Source: Breviolum minutum Mf 1.05b.01 | Lineage: Eukaryota > Sar > Dinophyceae > Suessiales > Symbiodiniaceae | Assembly: GCA_000507305.1 (NCBI GenBank) | Contig: DF240715.1 | Location: 40,993 to 104,992 of the forward strand | Direction: 5' to 3' | DNA: 64,000 nucleotides | Shown: positions 31,219 through 40,915 of the stretch, piece by piece | Position numbering within the stretch: position 1 is the first letter of the stretch | Layout of the letters: every line of letters begins with the position of its first letter | The notes under the pieces: generated by a model | Database searches by the model: none | Told to the model about the DNA's origin: nothing | Seen by the model: the letters and a program-made list of their open reading frames with translations, nothing else | Translations under genes and position numbers: made by a program

Positions 31219-32176
31219 ACGTGGCCAATCCTAATCCTAATCCGTGCAATCCGCGTTTTGGGGGCCAATCCGTCTAATCCGCAATCCGGTGGATTACGAC
31301 CAATTTGGGGGTTATTCTTTCTGTCAGCTGGGCAGATATAAAGCAAGAGAAACAAAGAAGCAGAAAAGGAAGGCAATTTGGGGCTTATTCTTTCTGTCAC
31401 CTGGGCAGATATAAAGGAAGAGAAGCAAAGAAGCAGAAAAGGAAGGCAATGATTGGGGAAAATGAACGCGCCCAAATAACCCCAGAATTGCTATTTTGGA
31501 AGCCGAACAGAAGTTTGGGGGTTATTCTTTCTGTCACCTGGGCAGATATAAAGGAAGAGAAGCAAAGAAGCAGAAAAGGAAGGCAATGATTGGGGAAAAT
31601 GAACGCGCCCAAATAACCCCAGAATTGCTATTTTGGAAGCCGAACAGAAGTTTGGGGGTTATTCTTTCTGTCACCTGGGCAGATATAAAGGAAGAGAAGC
31701 AAAGAAGCAGAAAAGGAAGGCAATGATTGGGGAAAATGAACGCGCCCAAATAACCCCAGAATTGCTATTTTGGAAGCCGAACAGAAGTTTGGGGGTTATT
31801 CTTTCTGTCACCTGGGCAGATATAAAGGAAGAGAAGCAAAGAAGCAGAAAAGGAAGGCAATGATTGGGGAAAATGAACGCGCCCAAATAACCCCAGAATT
31901 GCTATTTTGGAAGCCGAACAGAAGTTTGGGGGTTATTCTTTCTGTCACCTGGGCAGATATAAAGGAAGAGAAGCAAAGAAGCAGAAAAGGAAGGCAAAGA
32001 ACCAAAAACGCTCTCCGGCTTCATGTCTTCAAAGAAGCGCAGCGAGAAACCTGAAAAACAAAACCTAAAAATGCCCAAACAAGACCTACCTGGAAAACCT
32101 TAATCCGCAATCCCCCAAGCGGAGGCAATCGGTAAGCCCCCTAATCCGCAATCCGCTGGGGGATTAGGATTGGCGG
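31219..32176. mobile_element. TIR element with AATCCTAATCC ends carrying a 137-bp array
   Basis: The left end GCCAATCCTAATCCTAATCC is inverted against GGGGATTAGGATTGGCGG at the right. Sub-terminal TAATCCGCAATCCG motifs appear on both sides. Between them lies the tandem array (31305-31999). Confidence 0.75.
31305..31999 (+). repeat. 137-bp tandem repeat array, about five units
   Basis: The unit starts TTTGGGGGTTATTCTTTCTG and contains CACCTGGGCAGATATAAAGG, AAGAAGCAGAAAAGGAAGG, AATGAACGCGCCC and TATTTTGGAAGCCG. Starts at about 31514, 31651, 31788 and 31925 are spaced exactly 137 bp; flanking units are truncated or variant. 137 is not a multiple of three and each unit has stops, so the overlapping open frames are not protein repeats. 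Confidence 0.95.
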
Positions 32177-32240
32177 TGAACAGCCCAGTCATAGGAGAGA
32201 GATCTGTTTGGCAAATGTTCGGATCATAATTCCCTTACAC

Positions 32241-32332
32241 CTGAATCTTTGTTTGGGCATTTTGGGGGTGGAGTCCCTGATCCTACTCGGGGGAACCAAG
32301 TTAAGCAAGCCATCTCTGTTCCCAGATTCGCC
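32241..32332 (-). CDS. Internal exon, unrecognised
   Basis: Acceptor CCGTTCCAGTAG; ANLGTEMACLTWFPRVGSGT then PPPKCPNKDSG; donor GATTCAG|GTGTAAG. Borders strong. Confidence 0.65.
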
Positions 32333-32476
32333 CTACTGGAACGGGAATATAAAAAAACCAACATTTTGCTTTGAAGAAACGTGGCCATGTTTAAACGAAT
32401 GTAGGTTAAATAGGCATCCAGTTGCATGGAGCATTTGGTGGTTCAATCTTAGATGATGATAAACACTTACTATACC

Positions 32477-32592
32477 CTAGGGATCCAATCACCGAAACTG
32501 AGAATGGTAATGGAACCTAAATACCTTTCTAAGGAGGTGATTATACACCCCAATCACCATCTGAGAAGGTGATTGAATCCTTAGGGATACAA
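32477..32592 (-). mobile_element. Family N MITE
   Basis: CCCTAGGGATCCAATCACCG to GGTGATTGAATCCTTAGGG; inverse of 24780-24895. Confidence 0.92.
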
Positions 32593-32654
32593 AATGGTGA
32601 AACTCGTAAATCATAAACAAATGGTGGAACAGCCAACTCTTCCAGGGTCTCTAC

Positions 32655-32727
32655 GTTTGTTTTTTGTGTCCTTAAAAAATGGTCCATCAATCATCTCCCT
32701 CAACGTCAATGGTCCGTCAACACGAAC
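32655..32727 (-). CDS. Internal exon, unrecognised
   Basis: Acceptor CCTCTGTTTCCAG; VRVDGPLTLREMIDGPFFKD then TKNKRRDPGR; donor GGAAGA|GTTGGC. Confidence 0.68.
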
Positions 32728-32817
32728 CTGGAAACAGAGGTGATGTGTCATGTAGGGCCGGGCCTCAGCGGATCACCAGGTGTTCGGTGTTTTTGTTCAT
32801 TGCTCAAATTTGACGGA

Positions 32818-32926
32818 TTTGGATGTTTCCAAAAATAGGGATACCCCAAAATGGATGGCTTATAATGGAAAACCCTATTAAAATGGATGATTTGGGGGTA
32901 CCACTATTTTCGGAAACATCCATTTA
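32818..32926 (-). mobile_element. Family D MITE
   Basis: TTGGATGTTTCCAAAAATAG to ATTTTCGGAAACATCCATTT. Confidence 0.93.
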
Positions 32927-33039
32927 TTGCTCACTGGTAGAGTCTGTACTGGAAGGTTTAAGGGCTATAAGTTGCAAGATAGGCTTCATATAACTTATTC
33001 ATCTATATCGTGTTTTCTTTTTTAAGAGCGCCCAAGGGC

Positions 33040-33105
33040 AGCCGTCTCAAGATCCTGTTGGGGGTCCTACTGATGTTTGGTGGAAGACTAGGGTCAGATC
33101 AAAAG
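33040..33105 (+). CDS. Possible plus-strand exon
   Basis: Acceptor GTTTTCTTTTTTAAG then SAQGQPSQDPVGGPTDVWWK. Short; minus strand less convincing here. Confidence 0.35.
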
Positions 33106-33350
33106 ATTCAAAAGTAAGTAATTAGTAATTATTACAGTATCATTTGGGATGGGAACCCCTCCCAGCATTCCAGTGGGAAATGAAGGTGTAACTTCCTGGA
33201 TTGGTATTTTGATACAATTTACCTGACTTTTAATGGTAAACTCTTAGATGTACGATAATTACATGGATCCGTAATGGCATCCTGTGCACATTTTTGATCT
33301 GCAATGTGTATCCACCAACAAAAAACCAGTTGAGAACTTCAAATGCTATA

Positions 33351-33422
33351 GGATCCATGTATGGTATATCTATATGGTATATTTACCCACTTCTACTATC
33401 TATATTTAAGCTAAATGTAGGN
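33351..33422. mobile_element. Truncated family C MITE ending at an ambiguous base
   Basis: GGATCCATGTATGGTATATC and CTAAATGTAGG, then N at 33422 and unrelated sequence. The mirrored right arm is missing. Confidence 0.7.
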
Positions 33423-33544
33423 TTGTAAGTCCCTAAGTTCTTCATAAGTTTTTGGATTGTTTTTTTGAGGAAAATTGAGTTCCGGGAATCAGCGCCTTTG
33501 TTTTGCCGTTGTGGACAATTTTTTGTTCATTCTATGAAACTTAC

Positions 33545-33950
33545 CGAACCGTTCTCATTGGCACGGTGACACAATGGTAATCCGTAAATAGCGATTTTTT
33601 CTGCATGGATACACGCAATAGCATCCACTTTGGCGTGCCAGTGCGCAATTGGGCTATTTCTAGCGCAATCCGCACCTTTCTATCCTTCATGCACGAGAAG
33701 GGAACCTGCTGCGTGAATTCCACATAGGATTTTCACTGCAGAGTCTTTGTTTAATCGAACAATTTGATTGCGTCGCACCATTTGCAGAGGAAAACAAAGC
33801 TTGCGCCATGGTATAGGGACACACCCAAGCTGCAAGCAAGGGCAATACAAAAACTGCGAAGCCTCCACGTCAAATGCTGCATCCAAAAGGTCATAAAGAC
33901 ATGCAACCAAAATACTCCGCGGACATTTCGCGGACATCGTACTTCCCGCG
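33545..33950 (-). CDS. Two coding blocks with a frame change, unrecognised
   Basis: Upstream frame (about 33870-33720): FDVEASQFLYCPCLQLGC, VPIPWRKLCFPLQMVRRN and QIVRLNKDSAVKILCGIH. Downstream frame (33708-33545): VPFSCMKDRKVRIALEIAQL, RTGTPKWMLLRVSMQKKSLF and TDYHCVTVPMRTVR, ending at a canonical TTCG|GTAAGT donor. A possible acceptor CACGCAG precedes the second block, but the gap is under 40 bp, so a frameshift is as likely as an intron. Confidence 0.6.
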
Positions 33951-34113
33951 GACATCCAATAGGGATAGTAAAAACCACAAGAAAAACGAGGTTAGATGTT
34001 GGCCTTTCTTTTGCCTGAAGATGCCGCGGACATCCATCCCCGCGGACAAGTTAGGTTGCACCTATTGTTTTTTTTCCGCGGACATTTTCGGACATCTCGC
34101 GGACATCGCGGGG
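33912..34113 (+). repeat. Irregular CGCGGACAT repeat cluster
   Basis: About eight copies of (C)GCGGACA(T) in 200 bp: near 33917, 33928, 33947, 34023, 34038, 34076, 34090 and 34101. It is GC-rich against its surroundings. Confidence 0.85.
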
Positions 34114-34196
34114 AAGTCCCCTCTGTTGTTCTTCTAAATCCACTTGCATATTTTAATTCTGGGAATTATCATTGCAGTGGTTATTATAGAGGTTAC

Positions 34197-34457
34197 TTGA
34201 AAAAGTAGTCTGTATGTCCGCAGGCAATCGTCTTGAATGCCAATATGCATCCTTGACCCTTTTCGATTTGGTTCAGACCAAATTTGCTCGTCCAGCAATT
34301 GCAAAATTCCCGCGGCCTGATCCGAACTAAGATTGTCATTCACTTGAAGCAAAACCATGGCTTGCTTGCCCTCGGTGTCGCCATAGCTGGGCAACGACTG
34401 CAAACCAGCCAGAAACTTCTGACTGGCAAGCAACTCTTTTGTCACTGCCTTTGCAGA
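34197..34457 (-). CDS. Internal exon, helical protein, unrecognised
   Basis: After CATCTGCAAAG it reads AVTKELLASQKFLAGLQSLP, YGDTEGKQAMVLLQVNDNLS, SDQAAGILQLLDEQIWSEPN and CLRTYRLLFQ. Ends at TTTCAA|GTAACC in phase 0. Strongly protein-like; no family named. Confidence 0.78.
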
Positions 34458-34579
34458 TGACATATGCCAGTTTGAGCCACAAAATCGCAATCAGCATGTT
34501 ACAATTCAAACTTGCATGGATTTCCGCTGAGAATTTCAACCAACCACTTCCATTCATCAGAAAATGACTTTTCCAAAAA

Positions 34580-34775
34580 ACGTAAGTTCAATGTAAGTTC
34601 AACTAAGTTCAATGTAAGTTCATATGCTTGAGATATGTCATACTTATAAGTTACTTATAACTATCATATCTAGGCCATAACTCACTTGTAAAAACCAATG
34701 AACTTACATCGAACTTACATGACTTACAATGTAACTTGTGGACTTATAACTCCACTTATAAGTTACTTATATTTT
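34580..34775. repeat. Inverted array of TAAGTTC / ACTTATAAG words
   Basis: Several TAAGTTCAA words (34584-34625) face ACTTACATCGAACTTACATG (34700-34720); TACTTATAAGTTACTTATAA near 34650 recurs as ACTTATAAGTTACTTATA near 34750. Confidence 0.8.
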
Positions 34776-34942
34776 CACAACTCCAAAGCCAATCCAAAGT
34801 ATGAAAAATGAGCCTCTTCGCAAATACTCGGCCTTTATGTGAGATTCCAGAATCACGTGAATCCACTATCACAAACATCCACTCATCGGGACATCCAGGT
34901 ATATCTACCTAATCATTACATTTAGCCCATTCAAAAAAGTGC

Positions 34943-35085
34943 ATGGTCAGGGTTTGCCATGATCACCTGAAACAACCCTAAAAAAATAAGAGAAAACCCC
35001 TACATCACCAAGGAACAAGACAAGACCTGTCAATCTTTAGGGGCCCGATTTTCCCATGGTAACGGTTGGTTCTTATGGTGGACCC
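34943..35085 (+). repeat. Family Q dispersed repeat
   Basis: GGTCAGGGTTTGCCATGATC, TGTCAATCTTTAGGGGCCC and TTATGGTGGACCCCG match 63593-63720. Confidence 0.75.
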
Positions 35086-35110
35086 CGATGGTGGTAAATA
35101 TCATTTGGGT

Positions 35111-35490
35111 CCTGCCAAAACACTGGGAAAACCAGTGGATTCCATGAAGGTTCAGAATTAGGTTCCCTTCATAAACATGAACGACCAACTGAATAGATAG
35201 TTGCCCATTGTGCACTGTGAACCTAAAATATACCTCACTAGGTGGTGGTTGAACGAACCCAGGTTGAAAAATATTCATCAAATTGGGTCATTTCCCCAAG
35301 TAGAGGTAGTAATGAGGTAGTAAACATTAAATGCAACAAGTTTGAAACCACCACCTATAGCCTTACATTGAGTGGACCTTGGTGTTTTCCTGTCATTGGA
35401 ACTTTTTTGTTTGATCCGACCCCCAAAAAAATCCTTCAAAACAACTCTCACAGTTGACTCAATCCATACAACCCATCCCCAACTCGTACC
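35111..35490 (-). CDS. Two exons flanking a family A element
   Basis: Exon 1 (about 35490-35355): after AAATCAG it reads GTSWGWVVWIESTVRVVLKD then FFGGRIKQKSSNDRKTPRS, ending GGCTATAG|GTGGTGG. The 117-bp element (35238-35354) runs from GTGGTGG to CACCTAG. Exon 2 (35237 down) then reads either VYFRFTVHNGQLSIQLVV and HVYEGNLILNLHGIHWFSQ, or, in the frame that joins directly, RYILGSQCTMGNYLFSWSF. The element boundaries coincide with a GT-AG intron; the frame of exon 2 is not settled. Confidence 0.6.
35238..35354. mobile_element. Family A MITE coextensive with an intron
   Basis: Minus sense: starts GTGGTGGTTTCAAACTTG, ends CAACCACCACCTAG. Confidence 0.9.
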
Positions 35491-35574
35491 CTGATTTCTT
35501 TCTTGGGTGTTTGTTTCCTTCTGTTTTTTGGGGTGGGGAGGGGAAGGGTTTTTTTTGTCCAAAACTCAGAGGTT

Positions 35575-35875
35575 TTCTCAACAAAAATCAACAAATAGCC
35601 ACAATCGAAACCCAAGATGCATAAGGCGAGTTGACACTCGGCAATTTGTACATCGACATGGCGATTTTGTTTGACAAAAACACAGCGAGCCGTGTGTTCT
35701 TTAGGCACCAAGCCGCTTAAAAATGGGAGAAGCTACCAGGCATTTGGTGTGGGAGTTAATATGTGACACAGATTTTGTCTTGAGCTTTTTGGAAAAAAAT
35801 CCGACATGTCTACCTTTCTCGCAAGCAAGCGATGACAGTGATGCAATGCTTGACACCTCGCTTTCTGGAAAACTA
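35575..35875 (-). CDS. Coding region with one frameshift
   Basis: 5' part (35875 to about 35703): VSSIALLSSLACEKGRHVGF, FSKKLKTKSVSHINSHTKC and LVASPIFKRL. 3' part (about 35702-35575): VPKEHTARCVFVKQNRHVDV, QIAECQLALCILGFDCGYLL and FVEKTSE. The join (CGGCTTGGTGCC) needs one base removed to keep frame, which would give an uninterrupted reading. The LALCILGFDCGYLLIF stretch could be membrane-spanning. No family recognised. Confidence 0.68.
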
Positions 35876-36079
35876 ATATTTTGCTTCTACAAGACTATAT
35901 TCTACATCAGCTTGCACCATTTCGAGACATGAGACAGGTAATCATGATCACTAAGCTATGTTCGACGGCAGAAAGGCATCCATCAGCGTGACAGCGCGGT
36001 GTGGGAAATGGCACCAACAACAATTTGAGATATTTACCTGTTGATGGCAGATGGCGGCCCAACTGTCATCATGTATAGT

Positions 36080-36105
36080 ATATATATATATATATTATAT
36101 TCATA
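36080..36105 (+). repeat. AT-rich microsatellite
   Basis: TATATATATATAT tract. Confidence 0.8.
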
Positions 36106-36345
36106 AAATATGCATATATACAACATATTCATCGATACCTTACATCATTAAATCCCACTAAGCCTTTTTTTGTTAACCATTGACCCCTTCAGCATTTGAA
36201 TGTTCAAACCTTCCCAAGTGAAACCATACCTATGGCCATGTTCGTTGGTGATTTTTCTCCATCCCATTTTGCAAAAAAATGGATCCAAACTTTCCAGGTT
36301 CTGTGGTAAAAAAAACGGCGTGTTCAACCACCACCTAGGTGGATC

Positions 36346-36455
36346 CAGTTATTAAGTGTGGTGAAATAACTCCATTTAGGCCATCTCTTTTCACCCATTT
36401 TATAGGGGGTAGTTCATAACTCCATTTGCTACTGGATCCGGGGCCCACCTTGGTG
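36346..36455. mobile_element. Family G MITE
   Basis: GGTGGATCCAGTTATTAAG against TACTGGATCCGGGGCCCACC. Confidence 0.75.
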
Positions 36456-36457
36456 AT

Positions 36458-36560
36458 TCAACGCCCCCCTTCCCGGAATGCCTCTGGAATCAAATCTGTG
36501 TCCTCAGCACTCCACAATAGGTGTTGCGTTGGGACCCAAAATCCTCTTGGAATGGAGCCC
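36458..36560 (-). CDS. Exon ending at a family G element
   Basis: INMGSIPRGFWVPTQHLLWS then AEDTDLIPEAFREGGR, stop at 36458. The element begins immediately after, so the true end may be a donor. Confidence 0.65.
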
Positions 36561-36765
36561 ATATTAATCCGAAAATAAATACCAAGAAAACACACACAAA
36601 ATGATGTTGGGTATTTTCTGGTCATCCGACTTTCAATCACGGGGATCCTTATTCAATGGGTATATCATATCCCTACTACGGGGTCAATGACCACCTACCA
36701 GAGTATCCACATGCCCAGCTGATACTCCCTGGGACGATCGTCTATTTACCTACAAGACTTGGGTT

Positions 36766-36885
36766 GTTGATGGAAGACATCCTGCACCACCTGGGATTTA
36801 CAAAACACCGTCGTAAATCATGGCATAAACCACCATTCAACTGGTGGATGCCGGATTTCTGAACTATCAAGACTATATCATATAC
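36766..36885 (+). mobile_element. Family J MITE, diverged
   Basis: TTGATGGAAGACATCCTGC against GATGCCGGATTTCTGAAC. Confidence 0.65.
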
Positions 36886-37079
36886 AAGTCCATACATTGA
36901 GTGTCTGTGCTTGGAATAATTTGAATAAACCTCAAAGGAACAATATTACAGATCCGAAGATACGCGTGTTTTTGTTGAAAGCACAGTGATTGGACCTACA
37001 TGAACCACAAGTATCACCCAATATATTCCCCAATTCCAAAATGATTTCAAAACACTGATAATCCATGACTTGAATTTGC

Positions 37080-37170
37080 GTAAGTTGAATGCTTGGAAAA
37101 AAAAAACACATTTCCCAAATCGTGGTGTTTCATGGTAATTTACCATGGTATAATCCGTAAACAACATCAC
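37080..37170. mobile_element. Family K MITE inside an intron
   Basis: TCCCAAATCGTGGTGTTTC, TTTACCATGGTATAATCCG and AACATCAC. It abuts the 37171 donor; the K end in minus sense gives AAG|GTGAT. Confidence 0.8.
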
Positions 37171-37327
37171 CTTGATCATATGCAAACCGATACAATGACT
37201 ATCCATCATAATCCATTCTACTGGAAGCCTGGAGAAATTTCCAGGAAATGCTCCATCTGACATGTCAGGAAAAAACTTGCCGATGGCAAATCCAAACAGA
37301 CATAATCCCATCACAAAGCATTGTTCT
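37171..37327 (-). CDS. Internal exon, unrecognised
   Basis: QCFVMGLCLFGFAIGKFFPD, MSDGAFPGNFSRLPVEWIMM, DSHCIGLHMIK; donor ATCAAG|GTGATG. The hydrophobic start could be a membrane helix. Confidence 0.72.
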
Positions 37328-37778
37328 TGTCATCATGACTTGCTTCTTGGAAAATACTAACGCATGCTAACGCCCATGTTGTTCAAGATTTTGTGCCGTT
37401 ACATCCATTCAAATCATTCAATCGGATTCGATCACATGTCTCAAGGTGTCGAAACGCACATTGAAAGAATCCTATGACTCTTCAACAGAAACTTCAAAGA
37501 TTCCTATTTCGATCAAAATTGGATTCTGACACTACAGCCTCCTTTGGATACTTGCTTGAAAAAAAAAACGGAAACACATCGTGAAACAAATTGCAAAATA
37601 GTGACATTGATCCTCGGATCACTACCCTCGCAACAAACACATTCCACCTTGGGAAAAGGAAAATCATCGACTCAAAAGTGCCTTGGGATGGGATATGTTA
37701 ATTTCCAGGAGGGTATATACTGCATACAAGGAGAATCTCTGGCAAAGCCGCTCCCCCCTTTAACCCCAAATTGGGGGG

Positions 37779-37875
37779 TTCCAAAATCACAGGGTGGCCC
37801 CCACAAATTTGAAGAGGCTGTCATCAAACAACTGCGTGAAATCTCGTGGCAAGGGCTCATTCTCCTGCCGTGTTT
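37779..37875 (-). CDS. Possible terminal exon
   Basis: Acceptor CAAACACGGCAG; ENEPLPRDFTQLFDDSLFKF then VGATL and TGA. The plus strand is also open with a strong peptide (KFEEAVIKQLREISWQG), so strand is uncertain. Confidence 0.5.
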
Positions 37876-37923
37876 GGAGGTATACGCAACAAGACGACCC
37901 ATGGATTTTTGATTGTTTGATGC

Positions 37924-38030
37924 ATTGAAAAAGTTTAAAACATATTTTCCCAAATGGTGGTTTCTAATCATGGTGATTTACACGGGTAGAAAGTAGAAAA
38001 TCACCTTAAACAAATCCAATCAACTATAGG
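37924..38030 (+). mobile_element. Family K MITE
   Basis: AAACATATTTTCCCAAATGG to AAATCACCTTAAACAAATCC. Confidence 0.85.
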
Positions 38031-38507
38031 TGGTGGTGTTTTCTTTGTTCCAAGCCATTTTAGAAAAATATAAGCAGTTGAAAATTCCAGGATTCTATGG
38101 CAGGATTATTGCAAAATTAGAGCATGACTGGACTGAAATGACCTGAACAGCCCTAAAAAATTACACCACGGGCCCGAGAGGACGAGGACTTGCGTGCATA
38201 TCTTGTAGTGTATATCATCTATATCCACATATATAAACTTATTCATCTTTATTTATATATATATTGTTTTTCATGTATCATATCTCTATATCATATTGAA
38301 ATATACATACCATATGCCATATTCCCCATATCTTCATATGTTTTCTATGCAGCTGCCCTTAAACATCTGGTAACTCTCCCTAAACCTCGCTATCCATATT
38401 GAAAAAAAAAGGTGGATATGAATTCGTAAACACAAACGGCTGTTGGGTGATGGCCTTAACACCAAAAACTTTGCAAAAAACCTGCGGTAGACTCAAACAA
38501 AACGAGT

Positions 38508-38595
38508 CATGGTTGGTTTGAAACATGTGCTCGTTAAATTGGATCATCTCCCCAGGAAGAGCAAAAATCAAACATATTTGAAACCACCACCTACA
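38508..38595 (+). mobile_element. Family A MITE
   Basis: ATGGTTGGTTTGAAACATG to TTTGAAACCACCACCTAC. Confidence 0.8.
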
Positions 38596-38711
38596 AAACG
38601 AAGAAAACACCTCGTTTTCTTAACCAAAAACTAAGACAAAAGTTTCCAGTTTGCACCATGACAAATCAACCAAGCTTGCCAATGGTTTTTTTTGGGGTTT
38701 CAACATCCAAA

Positions 38712-39270
38712 TCTGTGGGCGATAGGCACAGTCTGGAGGCAGGTCTGCATCACATCCTTGTCAAAGTTCCAAGGATACATGAACACCAGCTGCACACGTC
38801 CATGAACCAAGTTATTGTCACCATCAAGCAGCTCATTGTTTTGGATAACCTGTAAAGTCCCAGCAGATCGTGAGCAAGAGTCTCAATCAAGTCTTTGGCT
38901 TGGCTTTGGCTTTGGGTTTGGGTTGAGGTTGGTGGCGTGCGTGGTGTTGCTGTGGGGTGAGGATTTCAAGGTTGCCAGTGTGGTTCTCGTGCTTGCTGCC
39001 GTGCGCTCAAGACCAGGTCCGCAACCATGTGCCTGTTCCCTCTCATGTAGAGGGCCTTGAGCGACATCTCATCCGTGTGCAAGCCCGCTGGACATGCCCT
39101 TGGGCTGATCTAGGGGCGCGATCTTGCTCTGGAACATGTATGAGATCTGGGCCATCTGCTTGCAGTGGATCACGGGCATCCTCCCGAAGTTGCATTCGAC
39201 CATCTGCGCAATCAAGCGGGAGTAAAGTTGAACCAAAGGATTTGAAACCCAAAAGGACACTGGTTGAAAC
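38712..39270 (-). CDS. Two-exon coding region with a single-base frame break
   Basis: Exon 1 (about 39270-38984): LVQLYSRLIAQMVECNFGRM, PVIHCKQMAQISYMFQSKIA and PLDQPKGMSSGL, then, after one extra base in CTTGCACACG (about 39080), TDEMSLKALYMRGNRHMVAD and LVLSARQQAREPHW. Exon 2 (38849-38712): acceptor GGACTTTACAG, VIQNNELLDGDNNLVHGRVQ and LVFMYPWNFDKDVMQTCLQT then VPIAHRFG. Both halves of exon 1 are strongly coding, so this is a mutated copy or a sequence error. No family recognised. Confidence 0.78.
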
Positions 39271-39303
39271 AAATCTAGGACACATATCACCCTAAGGCTC
39301 AAG

Positions 39304-39360
39304 CATCTAAATCCTTGGGGTTCAATCAAATCTTCTGGTTGAACCTAAGGATCTAGATGT
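39304..39360. repeat. Hairpin
   Basis: CATCTAAATCCTTGGGGTTC folds against GAACCTAAGGATCTAGATG with a short loop. Confidence 0.85.
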
Positions 39361-39451
39361 TTTTTCAGCCACCATCGGTGACTAGGATGGGGTACCCAAA
39401 GTCAGCAGTTTTTCCATTAGGTTACACACATATACAACTTCATTAACTTCA

Positions 39452-39700
39452 AGGTGGGCCCCTACGATCCAGTTGCACATGGAGTTATTTATAACTACCC
39501 GTAGAAACGGCCACAAAGATAAATGCATTTGCCTGGAGTTATTTCACCCCCCAAAAAGGTGGAGTGACATGGGCCCCGTAGACTTATAACTGGATCCGGG
39601 GCTGAACAACCTTCCCAAAGAAACCCATGAAAATAAGGCGGTTTAGAGGGGGTTATAACCTCATCTATAAATGGTAGGTGTCCACTTTGTACCCATTAAG
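39452..39700. mobile_element. Family G MITE, long form
   Basis: CAAGGTGGGCCCCTACGATC at one end, TGGTAGGTGTCCACTTTG at the other. An inner GGGCCCCGTAG with GGATCCGGGG suggests two overlapping insertions. Confidence 0.75.
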
Positions 39701-40000
39701 TGACTCTGTTGGGTTTAGCAGAAACAACATCTTTTGTTTTGATGAAGTGGGGGGGGGGTTCTCTTGAAAGCAAACTCAAGTTGGGTGAAGGGTTGTAAAA
39801 AATCCGATTCTGTTTTTTTATCTTTGGTTTGATTTCGGTGGACCTTCAAACATGAACAATACCCTAGTGCTCCAAACACCCTGTGAGAGTGTTTAGGGAC
39901 CCAAAACCCACTCCAAAACCACTAGTAAAAGGGATTGGAACATAAGGGCAGTCAGATGGACTGGTAGCATTCAGGGACACTTCAAGTCAATAAACACCAG
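39701..40000. other. Spacer, no gene seen
   Basis: Contains a fragment CCTGTGAGAGTGTTTAGGG and short A/G runs. Confidence 0.4.
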
Positions 40001-40009
40001 GTTCATCAT

Positions 40010-40450
40010 TCTATCAGAATTTAAATGCCATCTTCCCACCAAAAGATGCCTTCTATCCGATTCCCCCCATGACCCCCTTGGATACTGGGTCATTACATGA
40101 AACCAACCCGAGCCTTGATGAAAACCTCGGAAATCCCTCAAAATTACACCATTTTCACGTTTGCATCCAGTTTGATTGCCACCCCCCAAAAAAATGGGTC
40201 CCAAAAAGACCCTCCAATTCAAAATTCCCATCCTGTAAGCAACTTCTCAAATTCATGGCCAATCCCTGCGTGTGAGGGATGTGGTGATATTCGCTCAGCT
40301 CCGGTTCCTGAAACCGAGGCGTAGGCCCGATGGGTGTTTCGTCGGTGTATCGACTGGTCCGGGGGCATGAGTTTTGCCCTCATTGGAAAGGATTGTTTTT
40401 CAAGGAGCTGAGTTAGTTTTTGATGGTTGAGCACACCAACAAAGCCATTC
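40010..40450 (-). CDS. Coding-like block, frame unresolved
   Basis: At 40010-40110 minus: VMTQYPRGSWGESDRRHLLV. At 40250-40450 minus, three frames are open with plausible peptides (QKLTQLLEKQSFPMRAKLM; SRYTDETPIGPTPRFQEPE; GKTHAPGPVDTPTKHPSG). Coding origin plausible, model not. Confidence 0.4.
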
Positions 40451-40469
40451 AAGACAACCGCTATATGAT

Positions 40470-40556
40470 ATAGTTGATTGAACCAACTCATTTTAACATA
40501 ACATATTGTCAGATTGCATCATGATTTTTTTCTCAAGTCATTTGATACCTATGAAA
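40470..40556 (+). mobile_element. Family A MITE, decayed
   Basis: TAGTTGATTGAACCAACTC and TGTCAGATTGCATCATG. Confidence 0.6.
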
Positions 40557-40832
40557 CAGAAGCTTGGGACTTCAATTTTTCCTACTGAATAATATGTACC
40601 CTCCCTGAAACATGGTGTTTGGGAGACTAGTTAAAACTTCAGGGTGTATCCACGATTGAAAGTAGTTCACAGGGATCCTTGAAAGTAGAAACACACATGC
40701 TCAGTTTCTTTTTTGGCCATGTAGTCTTAGTCAGCTAACAACAAGTGCCATTGGAAAAACACAAAAAACAAAAACAATCATGAACATTTTACATCCCTCA
40801 CCAAAAATCATCAAAAAATAAGATAAAAAACA

Positions 40833-40915
40833 CTGGGTTTGGTTCTTCACCTTCGCGGTTGCACCCTTCCAGTTGTCACCAAAGGATTCAGTAGTAGCTA
40901 AAAAAGAGGTACTAT
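40833..40915 (-). CDS. Small exon
   Basis: Acceptor ACCTCTTTTTTAG, then ATTESFGDNWKGATAK, donor GCGAAG|GTGAAG. Confidence 0.52.

Noticed and set aside
31305..31999. CRISPR-like array
   Set aside because: The units are contiguous with no unique spacers; the host is eukaryotic.
31305..32054. Overlapping 71-94 codon frames that look like protein repeats
   Set aside because: The unit is 137 bp, not a multiple of three, and every frame meets stops; they are shadows of the DNA repeat.
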